Source: Ophiodon elongatus
Lineage: Eukaryota; Chordata; Actinopteri; Perciformes; Hexagrammidae
Length of the DNA: 64,000 nt
Reading direction: 5' to 3'
Assembly: GCA_016806645.1 (NCBI GenBank)
Contig: JACSYO010002129.1
Span: forward strand, 2,811,777-2,875,776
Shown in pieces: positions 37,463 through 50,780 of the stretch. The notes under the pieces were generated by a model, which had not been told where the DNA came from, did no database searches, and was given only the letters and a program-made list of their open reading frames with translations. A program made the position numbers and the translations under genes. How positions within the stretch are numbered: position 1 is the stretch's first letter; the number at the start of each line of letters is the position of its first letter.

Positions 37463-39802
37463 TTAATCTTTCACAACTGAAAAGAACAAATTCTCTCCTG
37501 TGTGGACTCTTGTGTGTCTCTTCAAACTCTCCTGTTGTGTAAATCTTTTCCCACAAACATCACAACTGAATGGTTTCTCTCCTGTATAGACTCTCATGTG
37601 TTTCTTCAGATGTGAATGCCGTTTAAATCTTTTCCCACAAACATCACAACCTAATGGTTTCTCTCCTTTGTGGACTCTTGGTTGTGATTCTTTCTTTTGC
37701 TTCACTCGAAAACATTTCTTTCTAACCAAACAGCTGGAGGATATTTTCCCGAAATGACACATCATGTGTCTCTGAAGAAACCCCTTGTAGTAAAACTGTT
37801 TACTACACTTGAATAAGCTAAAGGATTTGTTGCCAGTGTTACATCCCACAGGACTTACAAGGGCTTCCTTATGTTTCAGGACATGTGCAGCAGACTCAGG
37901 TGCCCTGGTCTCCCTGTCTCCACTTTCAGGTCCAGAATCTGACAAAGGTTCTTGCCAATCACCGTAACTGAATTCGGTCTCAGAAGATCCTGAAGTATTT
38001 TCATCATCAGCATTTGGATGTGAATGACGATGTGGATTTAGGTTCCTGGCTGGTCCTGATCCCCCACAGTCCTCTCCATCAGTTTTTGTTTTTATCGGTG
38101 TAGCTGACCTGCCAGCTGGAGGCTCCGCCTCTCTGTTGTCTTTGTCCTCCTCCTTCTCCTCTTTTATGTGGAGGGGCTCCGGGTCCTCCTGGTCCAGGTC
38201 CAGGTACTCAGTGGGGACACCTGCTTTAATCGCCAACAGCTGCTGGACATCTGCAGGGAGCACATTATGGACAACTGTGACTTCAGACTGATATCAGCTT
38301 TCATTAGCGGAGACACTCAAGGAATTTGACTAAATGTATATTTGTTGCTCTTAATGTACAAACACAGAAATACATAATACTAAACAATAACACAATGACA
38401 TTTGTAAACAGCAGTACAGTAGTGCATTGGTGCAGAGTGCAAAGGACACTGGAATAAATATGGTATGTTAAATGTAAAAGACTGCTTTTATACAAGGTAG
38501 GCGGACGTCACACACACTTCATACAACGATACTAATATTTAGATTGATACTGATGATATTAACACATTAATGATCCTAAATTTAGGTAAAACTGCCAAAA
38601 TTCAAAGTTACACAGTTGATTTCTCGCATAGAATTCTCATAAAATTCTCAGAAGTGAATTTAAAGTTGAAATATTATAGTCTGCTGCTTTGTTGCTCGGC
38701 CAGCTGGTATTTTAAGACCTGGTAGCTTTTCTTCAGACCAACGTTAACGTTCAACAGATGGATGGAACGCCTGGATGGGTTCAGCCAATCAGAGGCCGAG
38801 TAGGTCTTCCCTGTGGCGTTCGGTCTGTAATACTATCCATTCACCAATCAGAGGCTTTGACCCGCCCCCTGACTTTTGATGGAGGAAGTTGACAGATTTA
38901 TTTTGCTGCAGCAAGTTAGATTCTGGACGATTGAAAGTACATTTATAACAAGATAAATAGATTTAGAAATATAAGAATGAATGTGTGAATAAATTAAGTG
39001 AATTAATTGGTGTACGAATAAAAAATATACACATTTGTAATATATGTATGTATATCTATATACTCAATATGAATACACAAATAACTTTATAATTTACATA
39101 TTTAACGTCTGACTAAATGTGTGATTTATTTTCATACAGTATGAAGCACATCCTTAGGAATCAACCAGATTCATTCATAGATCAATGCAGACGGTTTACT
39201 GACTTTCCTGCTTTAACAACATTAAAGGTTATTCCAGTGATGATTCATGATGATCCTCAGCAGCGTTCATTTCATCTCAAATACACACAAACATCTAACT
39301 ACAATAGCACAAAAAACAATGTTGGAACCTGATTTCTAGGAAACTAGAATATAATATTAACAATATATAACAACTTTGGATCTTTATTTCTGAGCTTTAT
39401 ATTCTACTGTAGCTTATTTAGTCATGAAAAGTTTATGTTTCAAATAAATATGAGGGATTTGGAAGTTTTCAGAGGAGTTAAAATTCACTTTGCAGCAAAA
39501 ACTACAAACAGTTTGGTTGCAATCACAAAAAGATGCTGTTGCTAGGTTACGACTCTTGTCATCCTCTCACCAGCTACGATATGTTCAGGAAATAATTAAT
39601 AATAATGAAAATGCACAAACCTGATCTGTGTAGCTGAACTCGAGGGTTGAAAACAGCCTCCAGTAGTTTGTGTCGTCGCTCATTTTCTCTTAAAGGAGAA
39701 AGTTCCTCCTCACAATCTGCTGTGAATCTGTCAAACAGCCCAGAAACATCTTCAGCGGCCGCGTGGAGTCGCCAACACTCTCAGCTTTTCTACTCTAGAC
39801 AT
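37463..39802 (-). pseudogene. Small C2H2 zinc-finger gene, probably inactivated
   Basis: Two exons fit the layout of the large teleost C2H2 family: exon 1 39802-39621 (MSRVEKLRVL, then an acidic helix ending KLLEAVFNPRVQLHRS) and exon 2 38250-37463 (DVQQLLAIKAG, then DQEDPEPLHIKEE and zinc fingers). The splice sites and phase agree. In exon 1 the frame from the family-typical ATG runs into a stop after 16 codons, and the conserved helix lies one frame away. Only the last finger (FSCDVCGKRFTQQESLKRHT) has all four ligands; the one before ends in H-x3-Y, and two earlier fingers have lost cysteines. Most relatives have many more fingers. It is either a pseudogene or a gene with a sequencing or allelic indel. 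Such proteins, if made, bind DNA in the nucleus. Confidence 0.75.
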
Positions 39803-42534
39803 GGAGACAGACACAGTGACAGAAGCCTTTTCTCCACTAAAATACAAACGTCCTCAAAAGTTTTTCTTCAGAAGTAAAAACTGAGTGAAAAACAGTTTGT
39901 TCCCTCTCAAACGATAACTGCTGCCGTTGCTTGGATACGACGCTCCGCTTCAGTTCCTGATGCTTTGTGTTGGCCCAATCTCAATCTCCACACTCACTGA
40001 GGTTTAGTTCTGTCCTGCTGTCAAACCGTCGAGTGTTTGAGTCTCTCGCAGACATTTTGAGCCCTTTATGAACATTTTCCGTAAGTTCCGTATTCAACAT
40101 GTATACTATTTCGGTTATCCTCTCTGGGGAGGAGGTGGAGGCCATAATCCAGGCTGTACCTACTGATGGAGAAGCACCAACTACAGAGCTCTGGGCCTTT
40201 TTTGACATTTTACACTTTGGTGCACTGACCTGTTTTCACCACTAGGGGTCAGCAGTCAGTAACTCTTCATGTCTGAGGGACAGCAGCTCTCTCCCTTTAG
40301 CTTTTGAATCATACATTTACTTTTTATACGATGCACCAAGAGAGTTTCGGGTCATAGTTTCCTTATAATTTCTTTCCTGGAAAGAGTTAATTATTAATTT
40401 GGCACCAAGGAAAGGAAATTAAAGATTAGAGACATTATACCGAATATACCGGCCCGATTCCGGCTTCTATTGCGGTTTGTAATCACCTAAAAAATGTCAA
40501 AACTGTCACGAGTGTGGCCCAGTGGGGCGGTTAGATTCAGTCTGGAGACTCTAAACTGGCAATGCCGGGGGACAGCAGATGGAAATTAGCCTCTCTGGCT
40601 AACTCTGGCTCACTTACAGTATTACTGTTGATTAGTGTGCATTGTCCCTGCAAAATAAACAGCAAATAAAAAAAAATGTCCACACTTCACACCCAGAGAA
40701 GCAAAGAGAATATAATAATGATGAATCATTACATTTCATGCATGAGAGGATGGTCGAATGGTTTCCCGAGTTTTGCTTCAAACGGTGTTACTTTTTTCTA
40801 ATCCCATACATACAGTATACACTAGAGCCTGTTTTCAACCCAGAGATATTCCATAGAGCTCAAAGTGAGTTAATTTGCATTGCTGTTAATCTACATCAAC
40901 ATTCAAAGCATGAAACTGAAAGAAAACACCTGCAAAGGAATATTTATTATTATTTATTATATATTATACCCCCGCCAACTTCCTTGAGACTCAGTACATA
41001 CAGAACAAATATCAGAAATACACAAGTCATATTGAAGCAGTTATAACTTAGTTGTTTTTTTTTTCTGAACTGTAACACCAGCTCTCCTCCAATCTTCAGG
41101 AGAAATTTCCTCGAACAAATCCAACTTCCAAGCCTGTCAGGTTGCAACCAGATGAAAGAAAACGTGTTTAATGTTACTAAATGTAACCCTTTGACCTTTA
41201 GGGGCTTCTTGTCACCTCCCTTGACACATTGTATATAGCCGAGACATTTATTTTAAGATGTATAGAACGGTTGCAGTACCAGATCTGTTCACACGGGGGA
41301 AGCATCCTGTCACTGTGCTGGATCTAGACATCATGAGCCGGTAACCTCCTTGAAGAAGGCACAGGGGAGAATAATGAAGCTGTAATAAAACATATATAAT
41401 AAAAACTACATCAGTCAGCGCATCAGTGAAAGCAGATGTTCTACTACTGTGCTGCTAATTGTCATGATTCATAATATCTGTTTTATTGTTCCGCACTTCC
41501 ACAAAATATGTCATCCATGAATCTACTTCTGGAGAGAAAATGTAAACTCAACTTCCATCTCCTTCATCTGATCTACATCAATTAAAAAGACATCTGTGAT
41601 CCATCTCTAAACGTAAAGAAACCCACTAAATTAATCTTAGCCAGCAGACCCATTTGGCACCTCCCTTGAATATGCACTTCTTTTAAGTAGATTTTTTAAA
41701 CTTCTGACACCCTCGCTCGGTGCAAAATATCCGCAGCAAACTTACCCTAACCAGTCACTCTGATGCCAGGCTGCGGAGTAAAACCATCAGGGGTTGCCAA
41801 GGCAACTGTATTCCTCCATGTGACAGACAACCCACCCCCCCCTCACCCACCCACCCACTTTTTCTGAAAAAGAGGATTTATTTCTCAGGGATTTGCCAGA
41901 GGAAAATATTTTAATAGGGTTATCATAGAGGAAAGAGAGGGAGAGATCTATAGATGAAAGATAAGTCGGGTTATCTTTACTCTGTTTTTCCCAACCACCA
42001 TTTGTACCCTTTAGAAAAAAACGGGTTGTGGAATAAAGATTAGAGAGTTTCAGCCTTTGGCATCTGCAGCAGCTCACATGTGTTTTATTTGAGTGAGTGT
42101 GAAAGAGTGATAATACTGCAAAAGGAAATGGCAGGGATTCAATTAAAGCTGCAATGCAGTATATTTAAGGCCATACACATTATTCATGAACTTTAAGCAA
42201 TTCATTTGTGTGGGATCTTAAGAGTTGGTGTCTTTTCGATTTTTTTATTCAGTATTTGAAACGTAAGCGTGTTACGTTTATCCAGGTTTGAGCTCAAACT
42301 AGTTTTGCAGAGTGTTTTTTTTAACAGATGGGTTCTTTAGTTTTTAATCTTGTCCACAAGAGCTAAGAGAAGTTGCCTCTTTGTTATTATAGATAAAATA
42401 AAGCCTGCATTACCTTCATAAACCTCCTAATGTCAATCTTCTCTCAGACTCAGTAATCAAGTTTCGAATGAATTTGACCATGAGCCACTCGGGTATTTGA
42501 AGAATTCAGTTTCAGGTTTGTCTTTCTCTGCCTT

Positions 42535-42902
42535 AAAGAAATAGTGTGACCTTTTGGGAAAGACACTGATTCGCTTGCTTACTGACTGAAGAAGAGCTGG
42601 CTTGGTTCTAGGTAAGAAAAAGCTGCAGCGTAAAAACGACACGGGTGTTTTACACTTGTAAATGTGCTGTAGAACAATTAGTTTTTTGTACGAGTTAAAC
42701 AAAGAAGACGTAACGTGTTAATTAATGAACTTTGGAGGCCTGTAAGTTGATTTTGTTACGACAGATAAAGATGTTACGAACAGGTTTTCACCTTTTTATG
42801 CTAAGCTAACCAGCTGCTGGTTCCACATTATATATTGTACAGATGTGAGAGTGGTATTCTCATCTAAGTGTTAGCAATCTCAACATGTCCAACTATTCCT
42901 TC
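42535..42902. mobile_element. MITE copy with GGAATAGTTCAACATTTTG-type ends
   Basis: The left end AAAGAAATAGTGTGACCTTTTG and right end CAACATGTCCAACTATTCCTT are diverged inverted repeats. The interior has the family order: CGCTTGCTTACTGACTGAAG, then the block near GTTAAACAAAGAAGACGTAA, then TATGCTAAGCTAACCAGCTG. It is older than the copy at 53.4 kb. Confidence 0.75.
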
Positions 42903-44911
42903 AAACCAACCTCCTACCTGGGAAACGCAGAGTATATCCCACAGCTTCTGGGACTATCATCTATACCAGGTGACACCCTGAAGAGCAGCTTTAGTTTTAG
43001 GCCTGAACAAATCCTGGCTTGAACTTTATGACAAAGAACCAATTGGTTCCCTCCACAGTCTCCTTTGCTCAACAAACCCACTATTTTATTTATCTTGGCA
43101 ACAATAGTTTTGGTTCGTTTTTCTATTTTCCCTGTAAAGTTCAAACAATCACAAGGAAACTCTCCAGACCACATAGCTGAGTCTTTAGATCATGGCTCTG
43201 TTACACTCAGTTTTAAACTCCAAAGTGTTTGTTTGCCATCAACTTTTGCTTCGCAACCAAACAGGAAATAAGGCCAAAGTTTTACAAAGTTGGAGCCGCT
43301 TAATGTCACGTCTACAGTTTTTTAAACAAGACACCCAAATGAAGAAGTAAAAAACAATTAAACTCCACATGTTTGCAAAGTTTATTTGTTGGCAAACATC
43401 AATTCTATTGTGATGTGATGCATCAGCCAGTTTATAAATAACATATATTCATACACCATGTCCTTGCTTAGAGAATGGATTACGAATGCTAAATGTAATC
43501 AAACAATAATCCACATGATTTTTTTTTTTTTATCTCTGATGCTTTTAGTCTTTAAACTGTGACTTATGCTGATCCCCCTCTCCCTCAGTTTGAGGTTTTG
43601 GCATTACTTTGTGTAACGTCCTCTTTGCAGTTGACTTAAATAGACCTTTGATTTGAATGCCGTGGACCGGGGGACAAGAGGCGTATGCAAAGCGTTTAAA
43701 AAGGAAGAGATCAGGTGCGGCGATGAGCTCCAACCTGACCTCGAAACTGAATCAAAGGAGTGCGAGTGAGAGGGGGAGGAGAAGAGGAGGAAGCCAAACA
43801 GAGAGAGGGAAATGTGGAGGAGGGAGACTTGTGTATTTGCTGCAGTCATTTTGTGGGAACGAAATAGGTCACACAAGCAAAAGAGCATGCTAATATCCAC
43901 TTATTTTTGGAGGTGTTAGTGTGACTTTCTTTCTTCTTTTTTTTTTTACATTTGCTTTCTTGCATCATGTGTTGGAGTGCAGCTTTATATTGTGCAGGGC
44001 ATCAAAAATCTGTCAAAATAATAATCTTATTTGAATTATTTGCATTATGTATTTTAGTAAATGAAAAAACTGCTTTTTGCTGTACAGTGTAATGGGAATT
44101 TTTAATTCTTATGAGTATGTTATATTCTTATATAGGTAAACTTTTTTATAGGTTGTTATTGAGCAAACTATCAAGGCCTGCATTGTGAGACTCGTGGTTT
44201 ATGCAGCAGCCATCTAAATAGCATACATCCTCTTCTCCGGTTGTGTGTGAACAAACACTTATGTTTGCATGTTCCACATGTTAACATATAAGTATGGTTC
44301 TGTATGTCTTGTGACCACGCTGATAAGTACTCCTTTGTTTTTGAATGTCAAAGCAGAATATTCCAATACGTCTTTAAAATGCTGTGAGATATTCAATCTG
44401 GACTGCTCACTTACACAGAATCGTTGAGGCTCTGTGTAACGGTGCCTCTTCTTGCAAGAATAAATACTTTAAAGATAAGTTTAGTTTTTTTCGATATTCG
44501 TCATTTCAGCTTAAAAAGACTCAACGTGAGTAAGGTACATTTTTGCCACCACAACAGTGACAAAAACTGCAGATAGGACCCATGTGCATGATTTTCTTTC
44601 TAGCAGCATCAATATATTAAACATAATGACAGGTTAAATGTTTCTGTGTAAACTGCTGGCTTCATTACAGCTTAATGAGGACCATGATTTTATCTCATGC
44701 TATTGTTCGATCCAGCAGGTTGCACACCTTTGTGCTGTTATCCTGTATCCTGATCACATACTCGCTCTAATGGTTGTGCATGTGATAATGGAGTGTATCG
44801 GATGTAAAACCTTTTGTAATGCTCAGTAGAGAAAGTCTTTCGGAGTAATAACCTTTACGGCGTGTTATGTAACCACAGCAGGTCGAGGAGGGATTGTACA
44901 TTAAATGTAGC

Positions 44912-44912
<1 letters not shown>

Positions 44913-44983
<71 letters not shown>
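44913..44983. repeat. (CA)n microsatellite
   Basis: About 35 uninterrupted CA units. Apparent His/Thr or Cys/Val ORFs across it are artefacts. Confidence 0.97.
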
Positions 44984-44984
<1 letters not shown>

Positions 44985-47194
44985 CTTCACCTACAAGTTC
45001 TCGGGCATACACTGCTTCCTTTGTGCCCGGCAGACAGAATCCAAATAAAGACTCTACTCATACGTGTCCTTGGGTGCAGAGAATCAACTCAACTTTGCCT
45101 TTCGGTCAGTCGGTGGTCAAGATGCAGAGCTGGATGTAAAACCAAAGAGAAGGAAGCGAGGAAATCCTGCTGCCCTCTGCTTCCTGTGACCCTCTGTCGC
45201 ACATGCCATCACCCAAATATTAACCCTTTCACCTTCCACAACAGGAAGGAGGTGTGACACCCTGTCTCGTCCCCTGGTTTATGAACGTCCATATCCATTT
45301 GTTTTTGGGGGATGAACGCTAAAAGGAAGATGCGTCATTTCTTCAATGCTTAAACTAAACATCCTCCTTCAATCAATAGAGTTCTGAACCACAATTTCCT
45401 CCATAACTTTAAAACACAGGCTACACCTCACTGATCCCGTTCACGGTGTATTTAGGGGGAAGATGATTAGATTATGATGGGGGTGATTTTTTTAGTTGGA
45501 GGTAGAGAAACGTGGGTTGCTCGTGTGTCTCTGCGTGCGTATAATTATGGGCTGGGCCATTTTAAAGGGAGGAGGTGATCACCCTCTGGGCATTGCCATG
45601 GTGACTGGAGCATATGAAGTGGTATGACTGCTCAATCAGGTCACGTGAAGTCGGTCAGGAGAACCACAGACGTTTCCCATGATGGTCGGCCTAATCTGCC
45701 AGACGTGCATCTCCCTGAGGGAATGTATGTGACCTCAGTGGCACGAGACACAGACCGCCCCGAAAAAACCCCACAGATGTTCACTTCAAGCCACAGACTT
45801 TTACAGACCTACTGTGATGACTTTGTGGTCCTCGTTTTGTGGTTCGGATGTGAACGAGTGTGTCGAACACACTCTAAAATGACTGAGCCAAACTGCAACT
45901 TTGTTGATTCTTAAAGCTTTAAATTCATCACCAAGGATATCTGGGCCACACCGAGAGGTTTCTTTCATGACTCATAAACACATTAGCATGACATTTATGT
46001 CGACTAGAGCGCACTGAGTGTGTTTGTGTGCCAGAGAGACAGACTCAGCAATCTAATTGCTTTTAATGGAACTTACTACTTCACTGAGGATGCTCTGCTT
46101 GACCGGATCCAGCACTGACATAAACGGACAGTAACACCCTATTTGTCTAACCATATTCCCAAAGCTAGCGTAGAAATTATGCATATGACCTATTTTCCAC
46201 TTGTAGCACAGACAACATTCAAATCAGGGCTTACTGTGTGTGATAACTGCTTTGCATCAATCCACCTAGTTTGTAAAAGCTCATAACGTGAGGAAATGAA
46301 GTGAGAAAGTGAGAGATTTCCTTTTGCTAAACGCTTCCTTTTCCCCTGTTTTCCTTTGTTTTTTTTTCCGCTCTACTAAGTGGCGCACATCTCAAGGAAT
46401 TTGGTTTCCTTTCAAACACAGGGATTAGTCTTCACTACGTTTAATGTCAGAGTGCAAAGAAAGCAAATACTGTCTGGATGCATGTACCCAAATGTCTAAG
46501 ATATTCACAGCAACCCTTCACCTTTAGTGTGAGCAGAGCGTTTATCTGCAGGTGTAAATTCACGATCACGCTGTAGGTCTCCAATTTCTCTTGCTCTTGT
46601 CATTTGGGACAAGACTGCACGAGACTGGATTGTGCCGGATTGAGGGGGTTCAGTGGATTGTGTAATCTTGCTGATGTGAATTTGTAGAAAATGACTCATT
46701 TGAGCCTCTTAGTTTCTGCTTGTCCCCTTCAACTATTACTTTTTTTGGAAGATGGTGAAGCAATCTTAGGGTTTTTGTCTAACATGCTCTCAGTATATCA
46801 ACCCATGTTGAGTGATGATTTAATGCAGTTTTGCACATGTTCAGAATTGAATAGAATATGAAAAGGGAGGTAAATCCTTTGCTACTTCTTCTACTTTAAC
46901 AAATATAGTAAAGTTAAAGCCTTAACCTCACCACGATCAGAGATCGAGAGAACTGTTTGTGTTATGTCTGGAGAATGTTACTTTGTTTAGGACAGAGTAC
47001 TGAGAGCGAAACATTTGTCCAAAGGAGACACCTATGAATAAACAAATGAATGAATACGTTAAAACATCTGTTCATGCTTGACCATTGGAGTAATGCACAC
47101 AGGAAGTGAGACCCCCTCCTTCTCTGCGGAGGCAGGAATGCTATAATTGAAACCACGTGTGTTGTAGAAACAAGCTCTCTCTCTCTCTATTTCT

Positions 47195-47198
<4 letters not shown>

Positions 47199-47251
<53 letters not shown>

Positions 47252-47268
47252 CGTGTGTGTGTGTGTGT
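47199..47268. repeat. (TG)n microsatellite
   Basis: About 35 TG units with two interruptions (TATGCG near 47248), preceded by a CT-rich tract. Confidence 0.97.
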
Positions 47269-47917
47269 ACCTCATCCCACTGTTTCTTAACCCGATCGCT
47301 CTCCCTGCTTATGTAAGAGTCTCGTCCATAATTCCTCATGGTGATCTGAAATCAGTTTTTTATATTTTGCATTGGCAGCTTTTTGTATTACTACAGAGTA
47401 GATGTTATTTAATTGCATTGTAGCAGCTGTGTAGCTCTTTAAGATTAATTTGCTATATTATTTTCGGATTTATGTTAGAGGTAGGCAGCTGTTGCACGCA
47501 GACCACAAACCTCTCAATCTTATAAATGTGTTGCCTTTGTAATACTCTCCCAGCTCTATAAAGACCTGCTGACCACAGGGCTTTTACACCAATGAGACAT
47601 TCAGAGAAAACACTGTGTATCACGGTGTATTACGACAAATAAATAGTCCTCAACATCCGAATGTAGTTGATAATGGTATTTGCCTTGATTCATTTGGGTG
47701 GAAAAAGAAACTACATCCTCCAAAATGAATGCAGTTGAATTAACACCTAAAAATGATTCAACCCAAACTGAACATTACTGTTGAACTGTTGTGTGAAACT
47801 CCATTTGCTTTAGCTGTGTACCTAATAATGTGGCAACTGATTGTATGTATCATGTGGTTAGAAAGAAAGTCATCCCCGCATAAAAAAATAATCAAATTAT
47901 AATAATAATAGTATATA

Positions 47918-48312
47918 CTGGTGGAAGTAACTAAGTACATTCAGTAACTGTATCTATGTACAATTTTGAGGTACTTTTACTTTACTTGAATAAATCATAT
48001 TTGCTCCACTAGTATTATTACTCTTCAGATTATAATTTTGCAAGCCAAACCTATAATATTCTTGTAAAATATGCCAGTATCTAAAATTGGCTGCACATTG
48101 ACTATTTAGTAATATGATGTATTATTGATAATATTTGAAAAGAGTGTTTCTGAGTAATTTTACTGTTAATAAGTACGTGTACATTTAGCTGATAATACTA
48201 CTTACCTAAAATACATTTTAATGCAGGACACTGACTTGTGACGGAGTATTTTTAGACTATGGTGTGTTTACTTTTACTTGAGTAAAGTATCTAAATACTT
48301 CCTCCACCACTG
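47918..48312. mobile_element. hAT-like MITE (CAGTGGTGGAAGTA ends)
   Basis: The left end CTGGTGGAAGTAACTAAGTA and right end AGTATCTAAATACTTCCTCC...CACTG form terminal inverted repeats. The interior has the TACTTTTACTTTACTTGA-type text common in teleost elements of this group. At ~395 bp it has no transposase, so it was mobilised in trans. Fragments of the same kind lie near 7818-7915 and 58855-58985. Confidence 0.8.
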
Positions 48313-48489
48313 AAAGTAGGCGATAATAATCAACCCCAAATACATTTAATCTTCTAATCTATTCAGGTACATGTCAATTTATATTGCTATGAATTCCTGA
48401 GGGATACAACCAAATGTGACATCATAATCAAACCGTGTCATATAAGCAATAAAAAACGTCGTAGGTCTATTTGGTTGGCTATAATCTTA

Positions 48490-49106
48490 TTATTGCCTGG
48501 AGTCACGTGGGCGCTGATCGGCGATGAACGCTGACGCGCAGCACGGGGCCGTATAGCGGAGCCGAGACGGGATGAACAACCAGTGTCAAGCCACACAGAA
48601 TATCACAAAGACTTTCCGTGTGTACTTCCACAATAAAAATAAACTCCTCGGTAAAACCTCAGTGTGACTCTTACTTTGAAGGCATAATTGCCACCACTTC
48701 CGGCATCGCTCCGGCGGCGTGTCGGCCAACTTTACGCAGCCATGTCAACTACTCTCCCGATACTCGTGGAGTGAAGGCGTATGTGGAGAGAGGCAGCGAC
48801 AACACGCTCGACCACTGTGGCAAAAAGACGCCTCTGCCGCCGCCGCCGGATCAAGACGCGCGCGCTCACTGACTGACGGGCACCCGGAGGGACCGCCTCG
48901 CGACTGTGAGGCGTAAATGGATACACAACATTTGCTCCAAGAAGGAGGCTGCCAGTGAGACAACCTGTGTAGCGAAGAGCGTCCTGGAAATTAGGGCGCG
49001 CGTTCGCTGGAGAGGCTGTCGGAGCCCCTGTTCGCACAAGGGGAAGTTTCTGTGAACGATTTATTTTTTTTTGGGGGGGGGGGTCTTTGATTTATAGGCT
49101 GCAAAC
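48490..49106 (+). promoter_or_regulatory. CpG-rich promoter and 5'UTR of the right-hand gene
   Basis: About 600 bp of strongly elevated GC and CpG (for example 48510-48560, 48700-48730 and 48830-48900) inside otherwise AT-rich DNA, leading to an ATG with a splice donor. Overlapping ORFs on both strands are GC-driven shadows. A CpG-island-like promoter is the simplest reading. The TSS cannot be placed. Confidence 0.6.
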
Positions 49107-49125
49107 ATGGACGAGGACAACCAAG
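49107..49125 (+). CDS. First coding exon, possibly of a cytohesin (Arf-GEF)
   Basis: The ATG at 49107 is followed by codons for M-D-E-D-N-Q, then a single G before the donor GTATGA at 49126 (phase 1). Evidence for a gene: the CpG-rich leader, an ATG within 20 nt of a good donor, and linkage to Rac. Cytohesin genes begin with just such a short acidic exon (human CYTH3 starts MDEDG, CYTH1 starts MEEDDSY) before the VP[E/S]DL coiled-coil exon, and the trailing G would begin that valine codon. CYTH3 lies near RAC1 and CYTH4 near RAC2 in human. No further exon is visible up to position 64000, so the identification rests on six residues, phase and synteny. Confidence 0.4.
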
Positions 49126-50655
49126 GTATGATTTCATTCAATGCAATTCAGACCGATAAAGTGTAGGTGTTTCAGTACTAACAGCGAGGAGACATGTGTC
49201 TCTGTAGCCTGCTTATATTGATACTATTAATAACGTTATGGATACTGACGTTGGCCTATATTCTCATGGATTTTAGTGTTTTTGCCAAGCACATGCAGCA
49301 ACATTTATCTCATCTGTTACGTTTCACACAGCATATTCTGGGAGAGATTTCTGACATGAAGTCGCCTCCTAAATGAGCAGAACCCCCCTCCCCCTCACCC
49401 CCTCACTCATGTTGTGTTGTGATGGTTTTCAAGAGCATGCCTTATGTGAGAGATGTGGGAAGGTAGAAAGATTGACCTAATTTCAGGGGGATGATAAAGA
49501 GTCCCATCAGGCTCGAATGGATCAGCATAATGACTGCATCAGTGTGGTATTGGTGCTGTGGCCAGTAGACTTGTGTTTATCTAAGGCTTTGTCAGCTGGT
49601 GTCACTCTGGCCCAACAGGTCCTCTTCCCTGTCAACCAAGCACAGCCCTGAGACACACATTCTTGTATTGACTCATGACTTAAGTGTTGGCACAGATGTG
49701 TCATTGCAACAGGAGTCTGCATCGCCTGCACTTAGCTCAGCACAGGGCCACGTTTAGAAACTTTTGAGGCAAAAATGTTTTGAGCCCTGGTTATTGACAA
49801 ATATAACTACATTAACAGTTGCATTATTTATTCAGTGAATAAATGAATGTGTCTGATATGGACTCGTATCAATTATTAGCTGCTATTTGTAACTCCAAAC
49901 ACAGCAATAGACAGATTATGATACAACAGGCCCCTGGACACAGATATCATAAAAAGGTCTCGAAGCAAGACCTCCAGACTGAATCTCTGCGGTCGTTCGG
50001 CGTCTCTTTTCGTCTCTTTGTGGTCATTTTGTGTCTAATTGTGGTCGTTTGCTTGACTTTATAACAAGAAATGAGTGAATGTCACCTCATACAGAGGTTG
50101 TGGTGCAGGGGCGACTGGTCCTGTAGCCAGTGGGGCTTTTCAGTAATCCATCCATGATACTAACAAGCCAACTACGTATCATCGTCTGATTCTGGTAGGG
50201 GGCCGGGGGTGGAGTTTAGGGGCTGCTAAGCCTGTAATCGTAAACTGAATCTTGCAGGTGAGAAACCATCACTCATGTTGTCTCACCTCTCTGTAAGTCA
50301 GTGGCATTCAGTCCCACATGCTCACTGCGAGAGCGTTGCCATGCATGGCATGCGGGCATAAAGCTGTCATTGTGCTGTTAGCGGCCGCCCTGGCCTCCAG
50401 CGGTGGCACACGTCAGCACAGCCCCACAGACAGACATATGGTGCTGTGTGATGCCGACCAGGGATAGCTGACAGCAGCCGGGAGCATAAACACACAGACA
50501 CACACACGCACACACACTCTCTCGCATATATTCATGGCTGCACGCTGACACACTGACACTCACACAAATTAAATTTCTCCTTTTCCCTTATGGCACTGTT
50601 TGGAGTGAAGATAGATGGATGGATCATGACGTAGAATTATAAGTATGTTTGTGTA

Positions 50656-50780
<125 letters not shown>

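Larger units (their letters stand above)
39803..48489. other. Large gene-poor region
   Basis: About 8.7 kb in which I see no supported exon. It holds a MITE at 42535-42902, a (CA)n tract at 44913-44983, a (TG)n tract at 47199-47268, and an hAT-type MITE at 47918-48312. ORFs here are either microsatellite translations or AT-rich and domain-free. Regulatory elements could exist but cannot be recognised without alignment. Confidence 0.55.

Noticed and set aside
38251..38263. ATG giving MLPADVQQ as start of the zinc-finger protein
   Set aside because: It lies in the intron upstream of an acceptor; exon 1 at 39621-39802 supplies the family N-terminus.
43604..43900. 98-codon minus-strand ORF with a hydrophobic stretch
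   Set aside because: No domain, no splice context, overlaps other ORFs; probably chance.
44767..45257. Overlapping ORFs rich in His/Thr or Cys/Val, likewise at 47157, 50645, 51071-51541 and 54896-55352
   Set aside because: They are translations of CA/TG microsatellites, open in several frames at once, with no other coding signal.
48732..49037. ORFs on both strands in the CpG-rich block
   Set aside because: GC-driven open frames without homology; a promoter and 5'UTR explain the region better.
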